Source of the DNA: CAXXHQ01 sp963665265
GTDB taxonomy: Bacteria; Planctomycetota; Planctomycetia; Pirellulales; Thermoguttaceae
Assembly (NCBI GenBank): GCA_963665265.2
Contig: OY762224.2
Location: forward strand, 1,736,001 to 1,800,000
Reading direction: 5' to 3'
DNA length: 64,000 nt
Position numbers and translations under genes: made by a program. This document shows, one piece after another, positions 44,050-53,558 of this stretch. Position 1 is the stretch's first letter. Every line of letters begins with the position of its first letter. Under the pieces are notes generated by a model. It was not told the DNA's origin, searched no databases, and was given only the letters and a program-made list of their open reading frames with translations.

Positions 44050-46954
44050 CATACATCCGGCAGTCGGTCAGCCTGACCACGCCGCTCAACAAACGGCGGC
44101 AGCCGCCGCCGAGTTGGGCATTTCCGTTTCAAAAATCGCCTCGGCCCGAGGCTATTTGGTCCAAGGCGATTTGAACCAAAAGCAAATCAATCGCCTTGCC
44201 GACGAGTTGCTCGCCGACGTCGTCGTCGAACGCACCGTCGTCGCTGAAGTCGGCGACGCCGCGCTCCTTCGGCCTATCTCCATGAACGAGCCGCACGCCA
44301 AGCCTCAGGGCGAGCGAGTTTTGCACGTTCTTCCCAAGCCCGGCGTCATGGATCCCGTCGCTATGAGCGCGCAGACGGCCATCGCCGACTTCGGCATGAA
44401 GGCCGACTCCGTTCGCACTTTCAAAAAGTTTTGGGTCACCGGTCTTTCCGACGAGCAAATCCCTTTGCTTTGCTCGAAAATCCTTGCCAACGACGCCGTC
44501 GAGCAAGTCGTCGTCGGGCCGCTCACCTTCGACCGCCTCGAATTCGGAGCTCCCTACCAATTCACCTTGGTCATCGTGCCTATCCGTACGATGGACGACG
44601 CCGCTTTGCAGACGCTTAGCATTAAAGGTCAGTTGTATCTCTCGCTCGTCGAGATGCAGACGATCCGTGACTACTTCCGCAAACTCGATCGCGATCCGAC
44701 CGACGTCGAACTTGAGACCGTCGCGCAAACATGGAGCGAGCATTGCAGCCACAAAACGCTTGCCGGCCGCATTAAATACGCCGGACCCGACGGCGAGCGT
44801 TCGTTCAACAACATGCTCAAAGAGACGATTTTCGCCGCCACGCAAAAGATTCGCAAAGATCTCGGCGACGACGATTGGTGCGTCAGCGTTTTTGCCGACA
44901 ACGCCGGCGTTATCCGCTTCGATGAGCGCTACAACGTTTGTTTTAAAGTCGAAACGCACAATCACCCGTCCGCTTTGGAGCCCTACGGCGGCGCTAACAC
45001 CGGCCTCGGCGGCGTTATTCGCGATCCGATGGGCACCGGCATGGGCGCGAAGCCCGTCTGCAATACCGACGTTTTCTGTTTCGCCCCGCCCGATACTCCT
45101 GCCGCAAGTCTGCCGACCGGCGTTTTGCATCCCCGTCGCGTCATGAAAGGCGTCGTCTCCGGCGTTCGCGACTACGGCAATCGAATGGGAATTCCCACCG
45201 TTAACGGCGCCGTCTATTTCGACGAACGTTATCTCGGCAATCCCTTGGTCTATTGCGGCAATGTCGGTTTGATCCCCGCCGATAAATCTTTCAAACATAC
45301 GATGCCTGGCGATTACGTCGTCGCCATTGGCGGACGAACCGGACGCGACGGCATTCACGGCGCCACGTTTAGCTCGGCCGAGTTGACCCACGAGAGCGAA
45401 ACTCTCTCCGGAGGCGCCGTCCAAATCGGAAACGCGATCACCGAGAAAATGGTCCTCGACGTCATGCTCGTCGCGCGTGATCGCGGTCTCTATAACGCCG
45501 TCACCGATTGCGGAGCGGGCGGCTTTTCCAGCGCCGTCGGCGAAATGGGCGAAAAAATCGGCGCCGAGGTTTGGCTCGATCGAATCCCGCTCAAATACGA
45601 AGGCCTCTCCTATTCCGAAATGTGGATCTCCGAAGCGCAAGAGCGAATGGTCTTTTCCGTTTCCGAATCGCAATGGCCCGAACTGCAAAAACTCTGCGAA
45701 TCGGAAAACGTCGAGGCCACGATCATCGGCAAATTTGAACCGACCGGGCGATTGGTTCTCAAGTACGGCGAAAACAAAGTCGCCGATCTCGCTATGACCT
45801 TCCTCCACGAGGGACGCCCGCCGGTCGTCCGTGAAGCCGTCTACGCCCCGCCGCCCGCAAAGTCGCTTGCCTCTCCCGCCGGCCTCGATTATTCGCAGTC
45901 GCTTTTGAAAATTCTTGGCTCGCTAAACGTTTGCAGCAAAGAGTGGATCATCCGTCAATACGACCACGAAGTTCAAGGCGGTAGCGTCTTGAAGCCATTG
46001 GTCGGCGTTGCAAACGACGGTCCCGGCGACGCCGCCGTGGTGCGTCCCGTCTTAACGAGTCGTCGCGGCGTCGTTCTTTCCTGCGGCATGAATCCCCGCT
46101 TCGGCGAGTTTGACACCTATTGGATGGCCGCCTCGGCCATCGACGAAGCGATTCGCAACGCCGTCGCCGTCGGCGCAGATCCTAACCGCATCGCCATCCT
46201 CGATAACTTCTGCTGGGGAAACGCCGATCGTCCCGAAACTCTTGGCTCGTTGGTTCGCGCGGCCTTGGCCTGCTACGACATGGCCGTCGAATTGAAAACG
46301 CCGTTCATCAGCGGCAAAGACAGTCTCAACAATGAATTTCGTCCCGCCGGAGCCGACTCCCCCATTTCCATTCCGCCGTCGTTGCTCATCAGCGCGATCG
46401 GCCAAATCGAAGACGTCAGCCGTTGCGTCTCGATGGATTTGAAGAAGCCCGGCAATTTCCTCTACGCCGTCGGCCTCACCAAGAACGAACTCGGCGGATC
46501 GCATTTCGCTCTCGTCGAGAAACTCGTCGGAGGCGAAGTCCCTCAAGTGGACGCCAAAGCGGCCGGCAAGCTCTACGCCGCCATCTTCAAAACCATAGAT
46601 AACGAATTCGTTCGATCCTGTCATGATCTAAGCGAAGGCGGCCTTGCCGCCGCCGTCGCCGAAATGGCCTTCTCCGGCGGATTTGGCGCTAAGCTCGACT
46701 TGCTCCGCGTCCCGCATTCGGCCGACGCCGCCGACGCCGCGACACTCCTCTTCAGCGAGTCGAACACCCGCTTCCTTTGCGAAGTCTCACCCGAGCAAGC
46801 GACCGACTTCGAAGAGATGCTTGGCGACGTTCCCTTCGCCAAAATTGGCGAAGTGATCGCCGACAAAACGATCGAAATCGTTGCCGGCAAACCGGTCGTC
46901 AAACTTGACCTCAATACGCTCAAAGACGCGTGGCAAAAAACGCTGAAGTGGTAA
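44033..46954 (+). CDS. purL: PurS-PurL fusion: FGAM synthase large subunit
   Basis: A 973-residue phosphoribosylformylglycinamidine synthase. The first 200 residues contain two PurS-like modules (MLWEVDIHPAVGQPDHA... and RVLHVLPKPGVMDPVAM...). The PurL part follows with TWSEHCSHKTL, KVETHNHPSALEPYGGANTGLGGVIRD, GDYVVAIGGRTGRDGIHGATFSS, CGAGGFSSAVGEMGE and the second half with PFISGKDSLNNEF and SCHDLSEGGLAAAVAEMA. The glutaminase is the separate purQ 47 bases downstream. The start fits PurS openings. Confidence 0.96.
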   Translation: MLWEVDIHPAVGQPDHAAQQTAAAAAELGISVSKIASARGYLVQGDLNQKQINRLADELLADVVVERTVVAEVGDAALLRPISMNEPHAKPQGERVLHVLPKPGVMDPVAMSAQTAIADFGMKADSVRTFKKFWVTGLSDEQIPLLCSKILANDAVEQVVVGPLTFDRLEFGAPYQFTLVIVPIRTMDDAALQTLSIKGQLYLSLVEMQTIRDYFRKLDRDPTDVELETVAQTWSEHCSHKTLAGRIKYAGPDGERSFNNMLKETIFAATQKIRKDLGDDDWCVSVFADNAGVIRFDERYNVCFKVETHNHPSALEPYGGANTGLGGVIRDPMGTGMGAKPVCNTDVFCFAPPDTPAASLPTGVLHPRRVMKGVVSGVRDYGNRMGIPTVNGAVYFDERYLGNPLVYCGNVGLIPADKSFKHTMPGDYVVAIGGRTGRDGIHGATFSSAELTHESETLSGGAVQIGNAITEKMVLDVMLVARDRGLYNAVTDCGAGGFSSAVGEMGEKIGAEVWLDRIPLKYEGLSYSEMWISEAQERMVFSVSESQWPELQKLCESENVEATIIGKFEPTGRLVLKYGENKVADLAMTFLHEGRPPVVREAVYAPPPAKSLASPAGLDYSQSLLKILGSLNVCSKEWIIRQYDHEVQGGSVLKPLVGVANDGPGDAAVVRPVLTSRRGVVLSCGMNPRFGEFDTYWMAASAIDEAIRNAVAVGADPNRIAILDNFCWGNADRPETLGSLVRAALACYDMAVELKTPFISGKDSLNNEFRPAGADSPISIPPSLLISAIGQIEDVSRCVSMDLKKPGNFLYAVGLTKNELGGSHFALVEKLVGGEVPQVDAKAAGKLYAAIFKTIDNEFVRSCHDLSEGGLAAAVAEMAFSGGFGAKLDLLRVPHSADAADAATLLFSESNTRFLCEVSPEQATDFEEMLGDVPFAKIGEVIADKTIEIVAGKPVVKLDLNTLKDAWQKTLKW

Positions 46955-47001
46955 TAAGTCACGCTCTTGAACCCTGTCCCCTGACCCCCGATTCCTAAAA
47001 C

Positions 47002-47787
47002 ATGCCGACCCCAACCGTTTTAATACTTCGCGCTCCCGGAACCAACTGCGACATGGAGACGGCCTTCGCTTTCGAGCAGGCCGGCGCTCGGACCGAGACG
47101 TTGCACCTGAATCGTCTGTTGGAGAATCCTAGTTGCTTGACCAAATTCCAAATCCTTTGCGTCCCCGGCGGATTTAGCTACGGCGACGATGTGGCCGCCG
47201 GTCGAATCTTCGGCAATCAGATCCAGCATCACTTGGACGACGCGTTGACCAGCTTCAAAGACGCCGGAAAATTAATCCTCGGCATTTGCAACGGATTTCA
47301 AGTCCTTTTGAAGTCGCCGGTCCTTTTGCCCGCCGACTCGGAGAAAGGCCCTCGCGCCACGCTTACGTTGAACGACGTCGGCCGTTATCAGGACTGTTGG
47401 GTGAAATTGAACGTCGCTGGCTCTAAATGCGTTTTCCTTCGGGGTATCGAGCAGATGTACTTGCCGATCGCTCATGCCGAAGGCAAATTCGTCACCCGCG
47501 ACGAGACGGTCTTGGAGCAAATTCGCGCGAACGATCAAGTCGCATTGCGTTACGTTTGCCAAAGCGATCCGACGAAGCGTCCAGCGCCGTTTCCCGACAA
47601 CCCCAACGGAGCCGTGGACGACATCGCCGGTATTTGCGACTCTACCGGCCGCGTCTTCGGTCTGATGCCGCACCCCGAACGCTTTATCGATCCGACGCAG
47701 CATCCGCGATGGACTCGCGGAGAGGCGGGCATGGTCGGCGACGGCTTTCAAATCTTCGTCAACGCCGTCGAATATTTTTCGCGATAA
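47002..47787 (+). CDS. purQ: FGAM synthase glutaminase subunit
   Basis: A 261-residue class I glutamine amidotransferase that feeds ammonia to PurL. LRAPGTNCDMETAFAFEQAGA opens the family, the nucleophile is Cys in GKLILGICNGFQVLL, the oxyanion region is VPGGFSYGDDVAAGRI, and His/Glu are in GLMPHPERFIDPTQHP. A CCCTGTCCCCTGACCCCC spacer string sits between purL and this gene. Confidence 0.96.
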   Translation: MPTPTVLILRAPGTNCDMETAFAFEQAGARTETLHLNRLLENPSCLTKFQILCVPGGFSYGDDVAAGRIFGNQIQHHLDDALTSFKDAGKLILGICNGFQVLLKSPVLLPADSEKGPRATLTLNDVGRYQDCWVKLNVAGSKCVFLRGIEQMYLPIAHAEGKFVTRDETVLEQIRANDQVALRYVCQSDPTKRPAPFPDNPNGAVDDIAGICDSTGRVFGLMPHPERFIDPTQHPRWTRGEAGMVGDGFQIFVNAVEYFSR

Positions 47788-47851
47788 TTTCGCTTATTTA
47801 GTCGTGGCTCGAAGGGGGCGCGTTTCCGAGGGCAAAACCAAGAAATAGAAA

Positions 47852-47882
47852 CGGTGAGTCAGTCATTTCATCAGACTCACCG
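47852..47882 (-). terminator. Hairpin between purQ and glgX
   Basis: A perfect 9-bp stem CGGTGAGTC/GACTCACCG with a 13-base loop, extended by AAGAAA/TTTCTT. On the minus strand TTTCTATTTCTT follows, so it most likely ends glgX. It may also stop purQ transcription. Confidence 0.7.
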
Positions 47883-47911
47883 CTCTATGTTTCTTGTTTT
47901 CTCAAACCGGT

Positions 47912-50071
47912 TTATTTGGTGTCCTTCGCCACAAAGACCATCATCGAGCGGCCTTCCAGCAAAATTCGCCCGTCGGCGGGCGGCGGCGGACCGTCCAACA
48001 GCGGATAGGCGTCGGCCGGACTCTCCGCCGATGTGTTGATGAACGTTTTCCACGGTAAATGACGCGCAATCTGCGGAATCGTGAACACCCGCGGATCGAC
48101 AGCCGAGTGGAACAATATCATTATGTTATGGTTCGGCGGCGCCACTGGATCCTGCGACGGCAACGCCGCCAGCAAATACGTTAACCCGCGTTCTTCGCAT
48201 CGCCAATCGACCGGTCCGCCGTTCGGCGAGTGCCATGAGACGTCGGGCAGTCCGCCTGGTTTCAGCGGCAATCCTCGCAAAAAGTTCGTCTGGCGAATAG
48301 TCGGCTCCATCCGGCGGAAATGAATCACCGTTTGGCAGAAACGCCATAAATCGTTGTTTTTCTCGACAAGTGACCAGTTAAACCATGACATCGCGTTGTC
48401 TTGGCAGTAGGCGTTGTTGTTGCCGTTCTGCGTTCGTCGGCATTCATCGCCGAAAACGATCATCGGAACGCCTTGGCTTATCAACAACGTCGCGAACATA
48501 TTCTTAATTTGTCGAATGCGGATCGCTTCGATCGACAGGCGCTTAGTCGGTCCTTCGACCCCGTAGTTGTAGGCGTTGTTGTTGTTGTCGCCGTCGCGAT
48601 TATCTTCGCCGTTCGCCTCGTTGTGCTTGTGGTTGTAGCTAACGAGATCGTTGAGCGTGAATCCGTCATGCGAAGTAATGAAGTTGATGCTGTGGTACGG
48701 CCGCCGTCCGCTCGGTTGATACAAATCGCTCGAACCGGCCAAACGCGTAGCCAACGGTCCGACCATGTGGTTGTCGCCTCGCCAAAATCGGCGAATGTCG
48801 TCTCGATACCGTCCGTTCCACTCGGCCCAACGCATCGAACCGAAAGTTCCGACCTGATACGCGCCTGCGGCGTCCCACGCCTCGGCGATGATCTTTGTGT
48901 CGGCTAGCAACGGATCCTCGGCGATCGATTCGACCACCGGCGGATTCGGAACCAGTTCGCCGTTACGATCGCGGCTCAAAATCGACGCAAGATCGAAACG
49001 GAATCCGTCTATGTGGTAGTTGTGGACCCAGTACCGCAAACAATGGAATATCAATTCGCGGACGATCGGATGATTTCCGTTGAGCGTATTGCCGCAACCA
49101 GAATAGTTCCGGTAGCTGCGGCCGCCGTTTTCCAGCATATAGTAAACGCGATTCTCCAACCCTTTGAAGCCAAGCGTGGGACCGTTTTCGTTCCCTTCGG
49201 CCGTGTGATTGAAAACCACGTCCAGGATGACTTCGATCCCCGCCTTATGCAACGCGAGCACCATTTCTTTGAACTCGCGCACTTGGCTGCCCGGTTCTTC
49301 GCCGATCGCGTATCCGCGATGCGGCGAGAAGAAGGCCATCGGATCGTAGCCCCAGTAGTTCGAGCGTTCGTGTTTGTTTCCGTAGCAATCGATGGAGGAA
49401 AATTCGTTGACCGGCATAAGTTCGACCGCGGTCACGCCCAGCGATTGCAAATAGGGAATTTTTTCGATGATTCCCAAGTAGCCGCCGGCGTTTTTCACGC
49501 CTGCAGTCTTCGATTTCGTGAACCCGCGAACGTGCATCTCGTAAATGACCGTTTCGGGCAATGCACGGCGAATATGACGATCGCCTTGCCAATCGAACTC
49601 GTCGTCGATGACCACGCACTTTGGCGGACGAATGATTCCGTCGGTCGCCGGCAGAAATTCGCCGGCTAGCGCCTTCGAGTACGGATCGATCAAACGAGCT
49701 CGCGGATCGAAGCGGTTTCCCTTCTCAGGTTCGTGCGGACCGTCCGCTTGGAAATGATAGAGTTGGCCCGGGCCCACGCCGGGAACGAACACCGACCAGA
49801 TATCTCCCCAACGGTTCAGGTCCGGATCAAAATCGATAATTTGTTTCGGTTCGCGATCGTTGACCTTGTCGTAAAGCAGAACTCGCATCGCCGTCGCGCG
49901 ACGACTGAACACCACAAACTGCACGCCGCCGTCGTGAACGATGGCGCCGTAAGGCAGAGGGTGCGCGAATCGTAACGCTGCGGGACGCTCGTACATCGAG
50001 GTCGGCCCGGTCGTAAATCCAGGAATCATTCCCACTTGGCAGGCATACCATTGATTGACGTCGATCGACAT
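47912..50071 (-). CDS. glgX: Glycogen debranching enzyme GlgX (GH13 isoamylase type)
   Basis: A 719-residue glycoside hydrolase that removes alpha-1,6 branches from glycogen. A CBM48-like N-terminal domain (GAIVHDGGVQFVVFSRRATAMRVLLYD, and SVFVPGVGPGQLYHFQADG) is followed by the catalytic barrel: DVVFNHTAEG, DGFRFDLAS with nucleophile Asp360, IIAEAWD with acid/base Glu397 and FITSHDGFTLNDLVSY. The YGNKHERSNYWGYDP motif is typical of GlgX/TreX. An Asn/Asp-rich loop (DNRDGDNNNNAYNYG) is in the usual place. The gene is alone on its strand. Confidence 0.96.
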   Translation of the reverse strand: MSIDVNQWYACQVGMIPGFTTGPTSMYERPAALRFAHPLPYGAIVHDGGVQFVVFSRRATAMRVLLYDKVNDREPKQIIDFDPDLNRWGDIWSVFVPGVGPGQLYHFQADGPHEPEKGNRFDPRARLIDPYSKALAGEFLPATDGIIRPPKCVVIDDEFDWQGDRHIRRALPETVIYEMHVRGFTKSKTAGVKNAGGYLGIIEKIPYLQSLGVTAVELMPVNEFSSIDCYGNKHERSNYWGYDPMAFFSPHRGYAIGEEPGSQVREFKEMVLALHKAGIEVILDVVFNHTAEGNENGPTLGFKGLENRVYYMLENGGRSYRNYSGCGNTLNGNHPIVRELIFHCLRYWVHNYHIDGFRFDLASILSRDRNGELVPNPPVVESIAEDPLLADTKIIAEAWDAAGAYQVGTFGSMRWAEWNGRYRDDIRRFWRGDNHMVGPLATRLAGSSDLYQPSGRRPYHSINFITSHDGFTLNDLVSYNHKHNEANGEDNRDGDNNNNAYNYGVEGPTKRLSIEAIRIRQIKNMFATLLISQGVPMIVFGDECRRTQNGNNNAYCQDNAMSWFNWSLVEKNNDLWRFCQTVIHFRRMEPTIRQTNFLRGLPLKPGGLPDVSWHSPNGGPVDWRCEERGLTYLLAALPSQDPVAPPNHNIMILFHSAVDPRVFTIPQIARHLPWKTFINTSAESPADAYPLLDGPPPPADGRILLEGRSMMVFVAKDTK

Positions 50072-50677
50072 GAATTTCCGTCCGAAGCGTTAAAACTGAG
50101 TTGCGCAGCGCTCGCATTCTCGGCGAGACTGTACGCAATAATGCCGCCAAAGCGTAGAGCAATTTCCTGATTTCAGGGACTGCTCAAAACTTCAGCGGGA
50201 TCGATCAATAGACCGATCCTCTAAGTTCTTCTTTCGGACGGTTGCCGGGCAGGCTGTAAACTGTTACGCGAAAGCCGTTTCAACGTCATCTTGCGCAGTC
50301 GCGCTCGAATCGTTTCGGTTTTCGTATGCCGTATAGCGTGTTCCCGCCTTCACAATCCGAAGAAGCGTGTGAAACGGTCGCTGGACGTCATCGTCGCGTA
50401 ATATGTTCAGCCTATCCACCCCAGCCTACGTAAACACATCAAAGGATAAGATATTTTTAAGTCTTTGGCGCAAAATATCTTACGGGCTTCCTTTGGCATT
50501 GCCCCTCTGATAAGGAAAACTACGTGTTTTGTTCAGGTCATATCGATTATGACGACTCGAAGGTTCGCGCTCTGCTCTTGACGCGACTCCCCTTTTGGCG
50601 GAAAACTTTGTCTGCCGATTCAGGGACGCTCGATTGCGATTCGGTTCCTTACGCCCTAACCTTCTGATCGAACTCCG
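50072..50677. other. Spacer upstream of the sigma factor gene, with a perfect AT-rich inverted repeat
   Basis: No gene. TAAGATATTTT (50447-50457) and AAAATATCTTA (50472-50482) form a perfect 11-bp stem with a 14-base loop, unusual in its AT richness and without a following T run. GGATCG/CGATCC hairpin sits near 50202-50219. Either could be a regulator site or a leader structure for the sigma gene. Confidence 0.5.
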
Positions 50678-51301
50678 ATGTCCTTTTCCGAACTAACCGA
50701 TCTTGAACTCGTCCGTCTCGCTCAGGGGGGCGATTTTTCCGCATTCGAGTTGCTTGTCGGTCGGTACGAACGTCGTGTTTTTACTGTGGCGATGCGAATT
50801 CTTGGGCATCAACAAGACGCCGAAGAGACCGTTCAGCAAACCTTTCTTATTTTAATGGAGAAGCTGGCCTCTTTTCGAGAAGAATCGCAATTTTCCACTT
50901 GGTTGACGAAGATTGCGATGAACCACGCGCTCGGCATTCTTCGCAAGAAGAAAACCCGGCGCGAATCGCCGCTTGCCTCGGAATCGCGGGATGACGACTA
51001 CGCCGACGTACCAACGCCGCAATACATTGCCGAGTGGCGTGAAACGCCCGAAGAGGTCGCCGGGCGTCGCGAAACGAAAAAGCTGATCGACGAAGCTCTT
51101 GAAGAACTCGACGAGAAATACCGCTTGGTTTTCGTTCTTCGCGACGTTGAAGGATTCTCCACTGAGGAGACGGCCGAAGCGCTGGGCATTAGCGTGGCCA
51201 ACGCAAAGGTGCGTTTGCTCCGCGCCCGGCTTATGCTCCGCGAGAAACTGACCCAAGCCTTTGGCGACGACGCGACCCGTCTCGAACCGCATTCGCATTG
51301 A
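50678..51301 (+). CDS. ECF-type RNA polymerase sigma factor
   Basis: A 207-residue sigma-70-family factor with region 2 (ELVRLAQGGDFSAFELLVGRYERRVFTVAMRILGHQQDAEETVQQTFL, FSTWLTKIAMNHAL) and region 4 (LDEKYRLVFVLRDVEGFSTEETAEALGISVANAKVRLLRARLML). It resembles planctomycete ECF factors close to RpoE/SigW. An anti-sigma gene normally follows, but here the next 800 bases contain none, only the 475-bp repeat copy B. Control may be by other means or the partner may have been lost. Confidence 0.95.
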   Translation: MSFSELTDLELVRLAQGGDFSAFELLVGRYERRVFTVAMRILGHQQDAEETVQQTFLILMEKLASFREESQFSTWLTKIAMNHALGILRKKKTRRESPLASESRDDDYADVPTPQYIAEWRETPEEVAGRRETKKLIDEALEELDEKYRLVFVLRDVEGFSTEETAEALGISVANAKVRLLRARLMLREKLTQAFGDDATRLEPHSH

Positions 51302-51361
51302 GCGATTTCTTGCAGGAGTTCCTCTGAGGCGGTTTTCCGCCCCTATGTTTTGTCTTAATGG

Positions 51362-51836
51362 CGGCGATTTTTTGCAAAAACATGCATATTTCCGTGGAAA
51401 ACGAGGTTTTTTGAGTCGGCCGGCGGAGAATATGGACGCATCTTCAATTTTCGTTTTCGTAAGAGCTGAATTGGCAAGAGGATAGGAAAACTCGCAACGG
51501 GGGGGAGTCCATATTCTCGGCGAACGGCGAGCGGAAACGGCGTCGTAAGTCTTTGCCAAATAGTTTGTTACGAATGGGAAACGGTTGAGTTTGGAATCAG
51601 TTGAGATTCGCATTTTTTTGTATTTACAAGTCGTAAGTAGTTGTAGGGCAATAAGTTTTCACTGTCGGAACGCCACGGAGGATGTTCCCTACAGACCGAG
51701 AGTAAAGGAGTTAGGGCGACGGCTCGCGTGTATTTCGTCGAATGCGTGGAAGTTGAAGCGCCAAAGAGCGGATCACATTTCCGCGCGACGATTCAAGAGA
51801 GCGTTTTAGCGGAAGGCGCGGCACAAAAACAAGGAT
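51362..51836 (-). repeat. 475-bp dispersed repeat, copy B
   Basis: Inverted relative to copy A (38017-38491) and the same length. It starts about 60 bases after the sigma factor stop. The GGAACGCC palindrome of copy A is partly decayed here (51665-51693). The rest of 51837-52114 has no gene. Confidence 0.9.
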
Positions 51837-52114
51837 AAAAGGAGAAATTCGCAACGGGTGCGCCGAGAGAGAATTCGCCGCGAAGAAGGCAACTTGGCTT
51901 GAAAGAGTTCACGGCGCTTTTGCCCTCAGATCCGGGGATGCCGGACCGATGAACACCATTCTCAATCACTTTCTCTTCAAGAAGTTATGAGCAGCTGCCT
52001 GCTTTCGTCCAATCCCCCACCCCTGGCCGACCCTGCCAATAATTGCTATTTTGAAGGTTTGAAAAAATCCGCCTCATTGGACGCAATATTTCCACAAATA
52101 CGGAGACTTTACCC

Positions 52115-53530
52115 ATGCCTCTGACGACCGAATGTATGGCCTCTTGGCTCACCAAAATGTTGGGCGCCGATCCGAACAGCCCGAAGCTCCCGATGGACAA
52201 ATATCTTGCGGCAATTCCCCGCATGGAATGCCTCGGTTCGCTTCCGTCCGGAACGCCGGTTCTCATTCGCGGCGACGTTGACGCCAAGCCCGGCGCCTCG
52301 ATCGGCGAAGGCGACATTCGCCTCCGTTCGATGAAAGACACGCTCCAATTCTGCCGTGACAAAGGCTGGAAGACGATCATTTTCGGTCATATTGGACGTG
52401 AACCCGAAAAGTCGTTGAGCAAAGTCGCCGCCCGCATCGGCGAGATCATGGGCGTGAACGTCACCTTCATCGAAGATTGGTACGACTCGGCTGCCAACGA
52501 AATTAAGAGCGACGTCGCCGCGACGATCGCCGCCGCCGCCCCGGGCGCGATCATCGTTTTGCAAAACACCCGCAAATACGATATCGAACGCGTTCTCTGG
52601 AAGGCCAAGCCCGCCGACATTCCCAACGTTGCCGAGAAGCTCGTCAAGTTCGCCAACGAATGCGCGACGAAGTTGGCCAAGGTTTACATTCACGAAGCGT
52701 TCTCGGCCGGCAGCTTGGATTCGTCCAGCATGGTCGTTCCGGCCGCGATGGATAAAGTCGCCCTCGGCAAATACGAAGGGGAGCAATTCTCCGGTCCGCT
52801 TACCGACTGCTTGGCCGCTCAAATGGTCATCTTCAGCGGTTTGAAAATCGACAAGCTCGACGACCTCCAAGCGATGATCGATCGCGGCAGCATCCGCACC
52901 GTCATCAGCGCCGGCTCGTTAGCGATGGCCTTGAAGAAAGCGGCCGTCGAATTGGACGGCAAGGAATTCGACCTTGGTCTTTCCGAAGACCCGGCCCACA
53001 AGGACAAGCCCTATTACATTCCGCGCGAACGCATCGAGCAAGCCAAGCGAATGATCTTGGAAGGGAAAGAGAAGGGCATCGAGTTCGTCATGCCCGTCGA
53101 TTTCGTCTTGCAAGAAGGCCAAGTATCGGACAAGGTCGGACCGGGCAACCAACAATTCGACGTCGGTCCGCAATCGAGCGCGCACTACGAGATGAAAGTA
53201 TGCGATTTCATCGAAGCGAACAAGGGTAAGACGCCGCCGGCCGTGGTCTTCCACAACGGCGTATTCGGCATGTTCGAGGACCCCCGTTTTGAAAACGGCA
53301 CCCGCAAGTTCATCGCCCAATTGAAGCGGATGAAAGACGCCGGTTTGAAGGTTTACGTCGGCGGCGGCGAAGGGGGCACGGCCTTAGAAAAATACGGCCA
53401 AGCCGATTGGATCACCTACTGCTTCACCGCCGGCGGAACGGTGTTGAACGCTTTGGGAAGCGAGCCGGTTCCTTACCTGATCGCGTTGAAGGTTGCGGCC
53501 GAGAAGATGGGCGCCTGCCCTCATAAGTAA
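52115..53530 (+). CDS. Divergent phosphoglycerate kinase
   Basis: A 471-residue protein with a recognisable but altered PGK plan. VLIRGDVDA (49-57) stands for VRVDFN, GDIRLRSMKDTL keeps the substrate Arg, GHIGREPEKS stands for SHLGRP, LQNTRKY (149-155) for LENxRF, YIHEAFSAGS for xNDAFGxxHR, FSGLKIDKL keeps the nucleotide-loop Lys, FHNGVFGMFE (379-388) for xNGPMGxFE and GGGEGGTAL (416-424) for GGGDxxAA, with Asp replaced by Glu. It is about 75 residues longer than usual PGK. It may be a specialised or variant PGK; whether the cell also has a standard one cannot be seen here. GGAG precedes the ATG. Confidence 0.85.
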   Translation: MPLTTECMASWLTKMLGADPNSPKLPMDKYLAAIPRMECLGSLPSGTPVLIRGDVDAKPGASIGEGDIRLRSMKDTLQFCRDKGWKTIIFGHIGREPEKSLSKVAARIGEIMGVNVTFIEDWYDSAANEIKSDVAATIAAAAPGAIIVLQNTRKYDIERVLWKAKPADIPNVAEKLVKFANECATKLAKVYIHEAFSAGSLDSSSMVVPAAMDKVALGKYEGEQFSGPLTDCLAAQMVIFSGLKIDKLDDLQAMIDRGSIRTVISAGSLAMALKKAAVELDGKEFDLGLSEDPAHKDKPYYIPRERIEQAKRMILEGKEKGIEFVMPVDFVLQEGQVSDKVGPGNQQFDVGPQSSAHYEMKVCDFIEANKGKTPPAVVFHNGVFGMFEDPRFENGTRKFIAQLKRMKDAGLKVYVGGGEGGTALEKYGQADWITYCFTAGGTVLNALGSEPVPYLIALKVAAEKMGACPHK

Positions 53531-53558
53531 GTTTGTCGTGGATCGACCCTCCTAAAAT

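Noticed and set aside
44129..45808. 559-codon minus-strand frame opposite purL
   Set aside because: Composition is the antisense of PurL codons; PurL motifs on the plus strand are complete.
50852..51613. 253-codon minus-strand frame across the sigma factor gene and repeat copy B
   Set aside because: A chance join of the repeat frame and antisense of the sigma gene; only the repeat part recurs at copy A.
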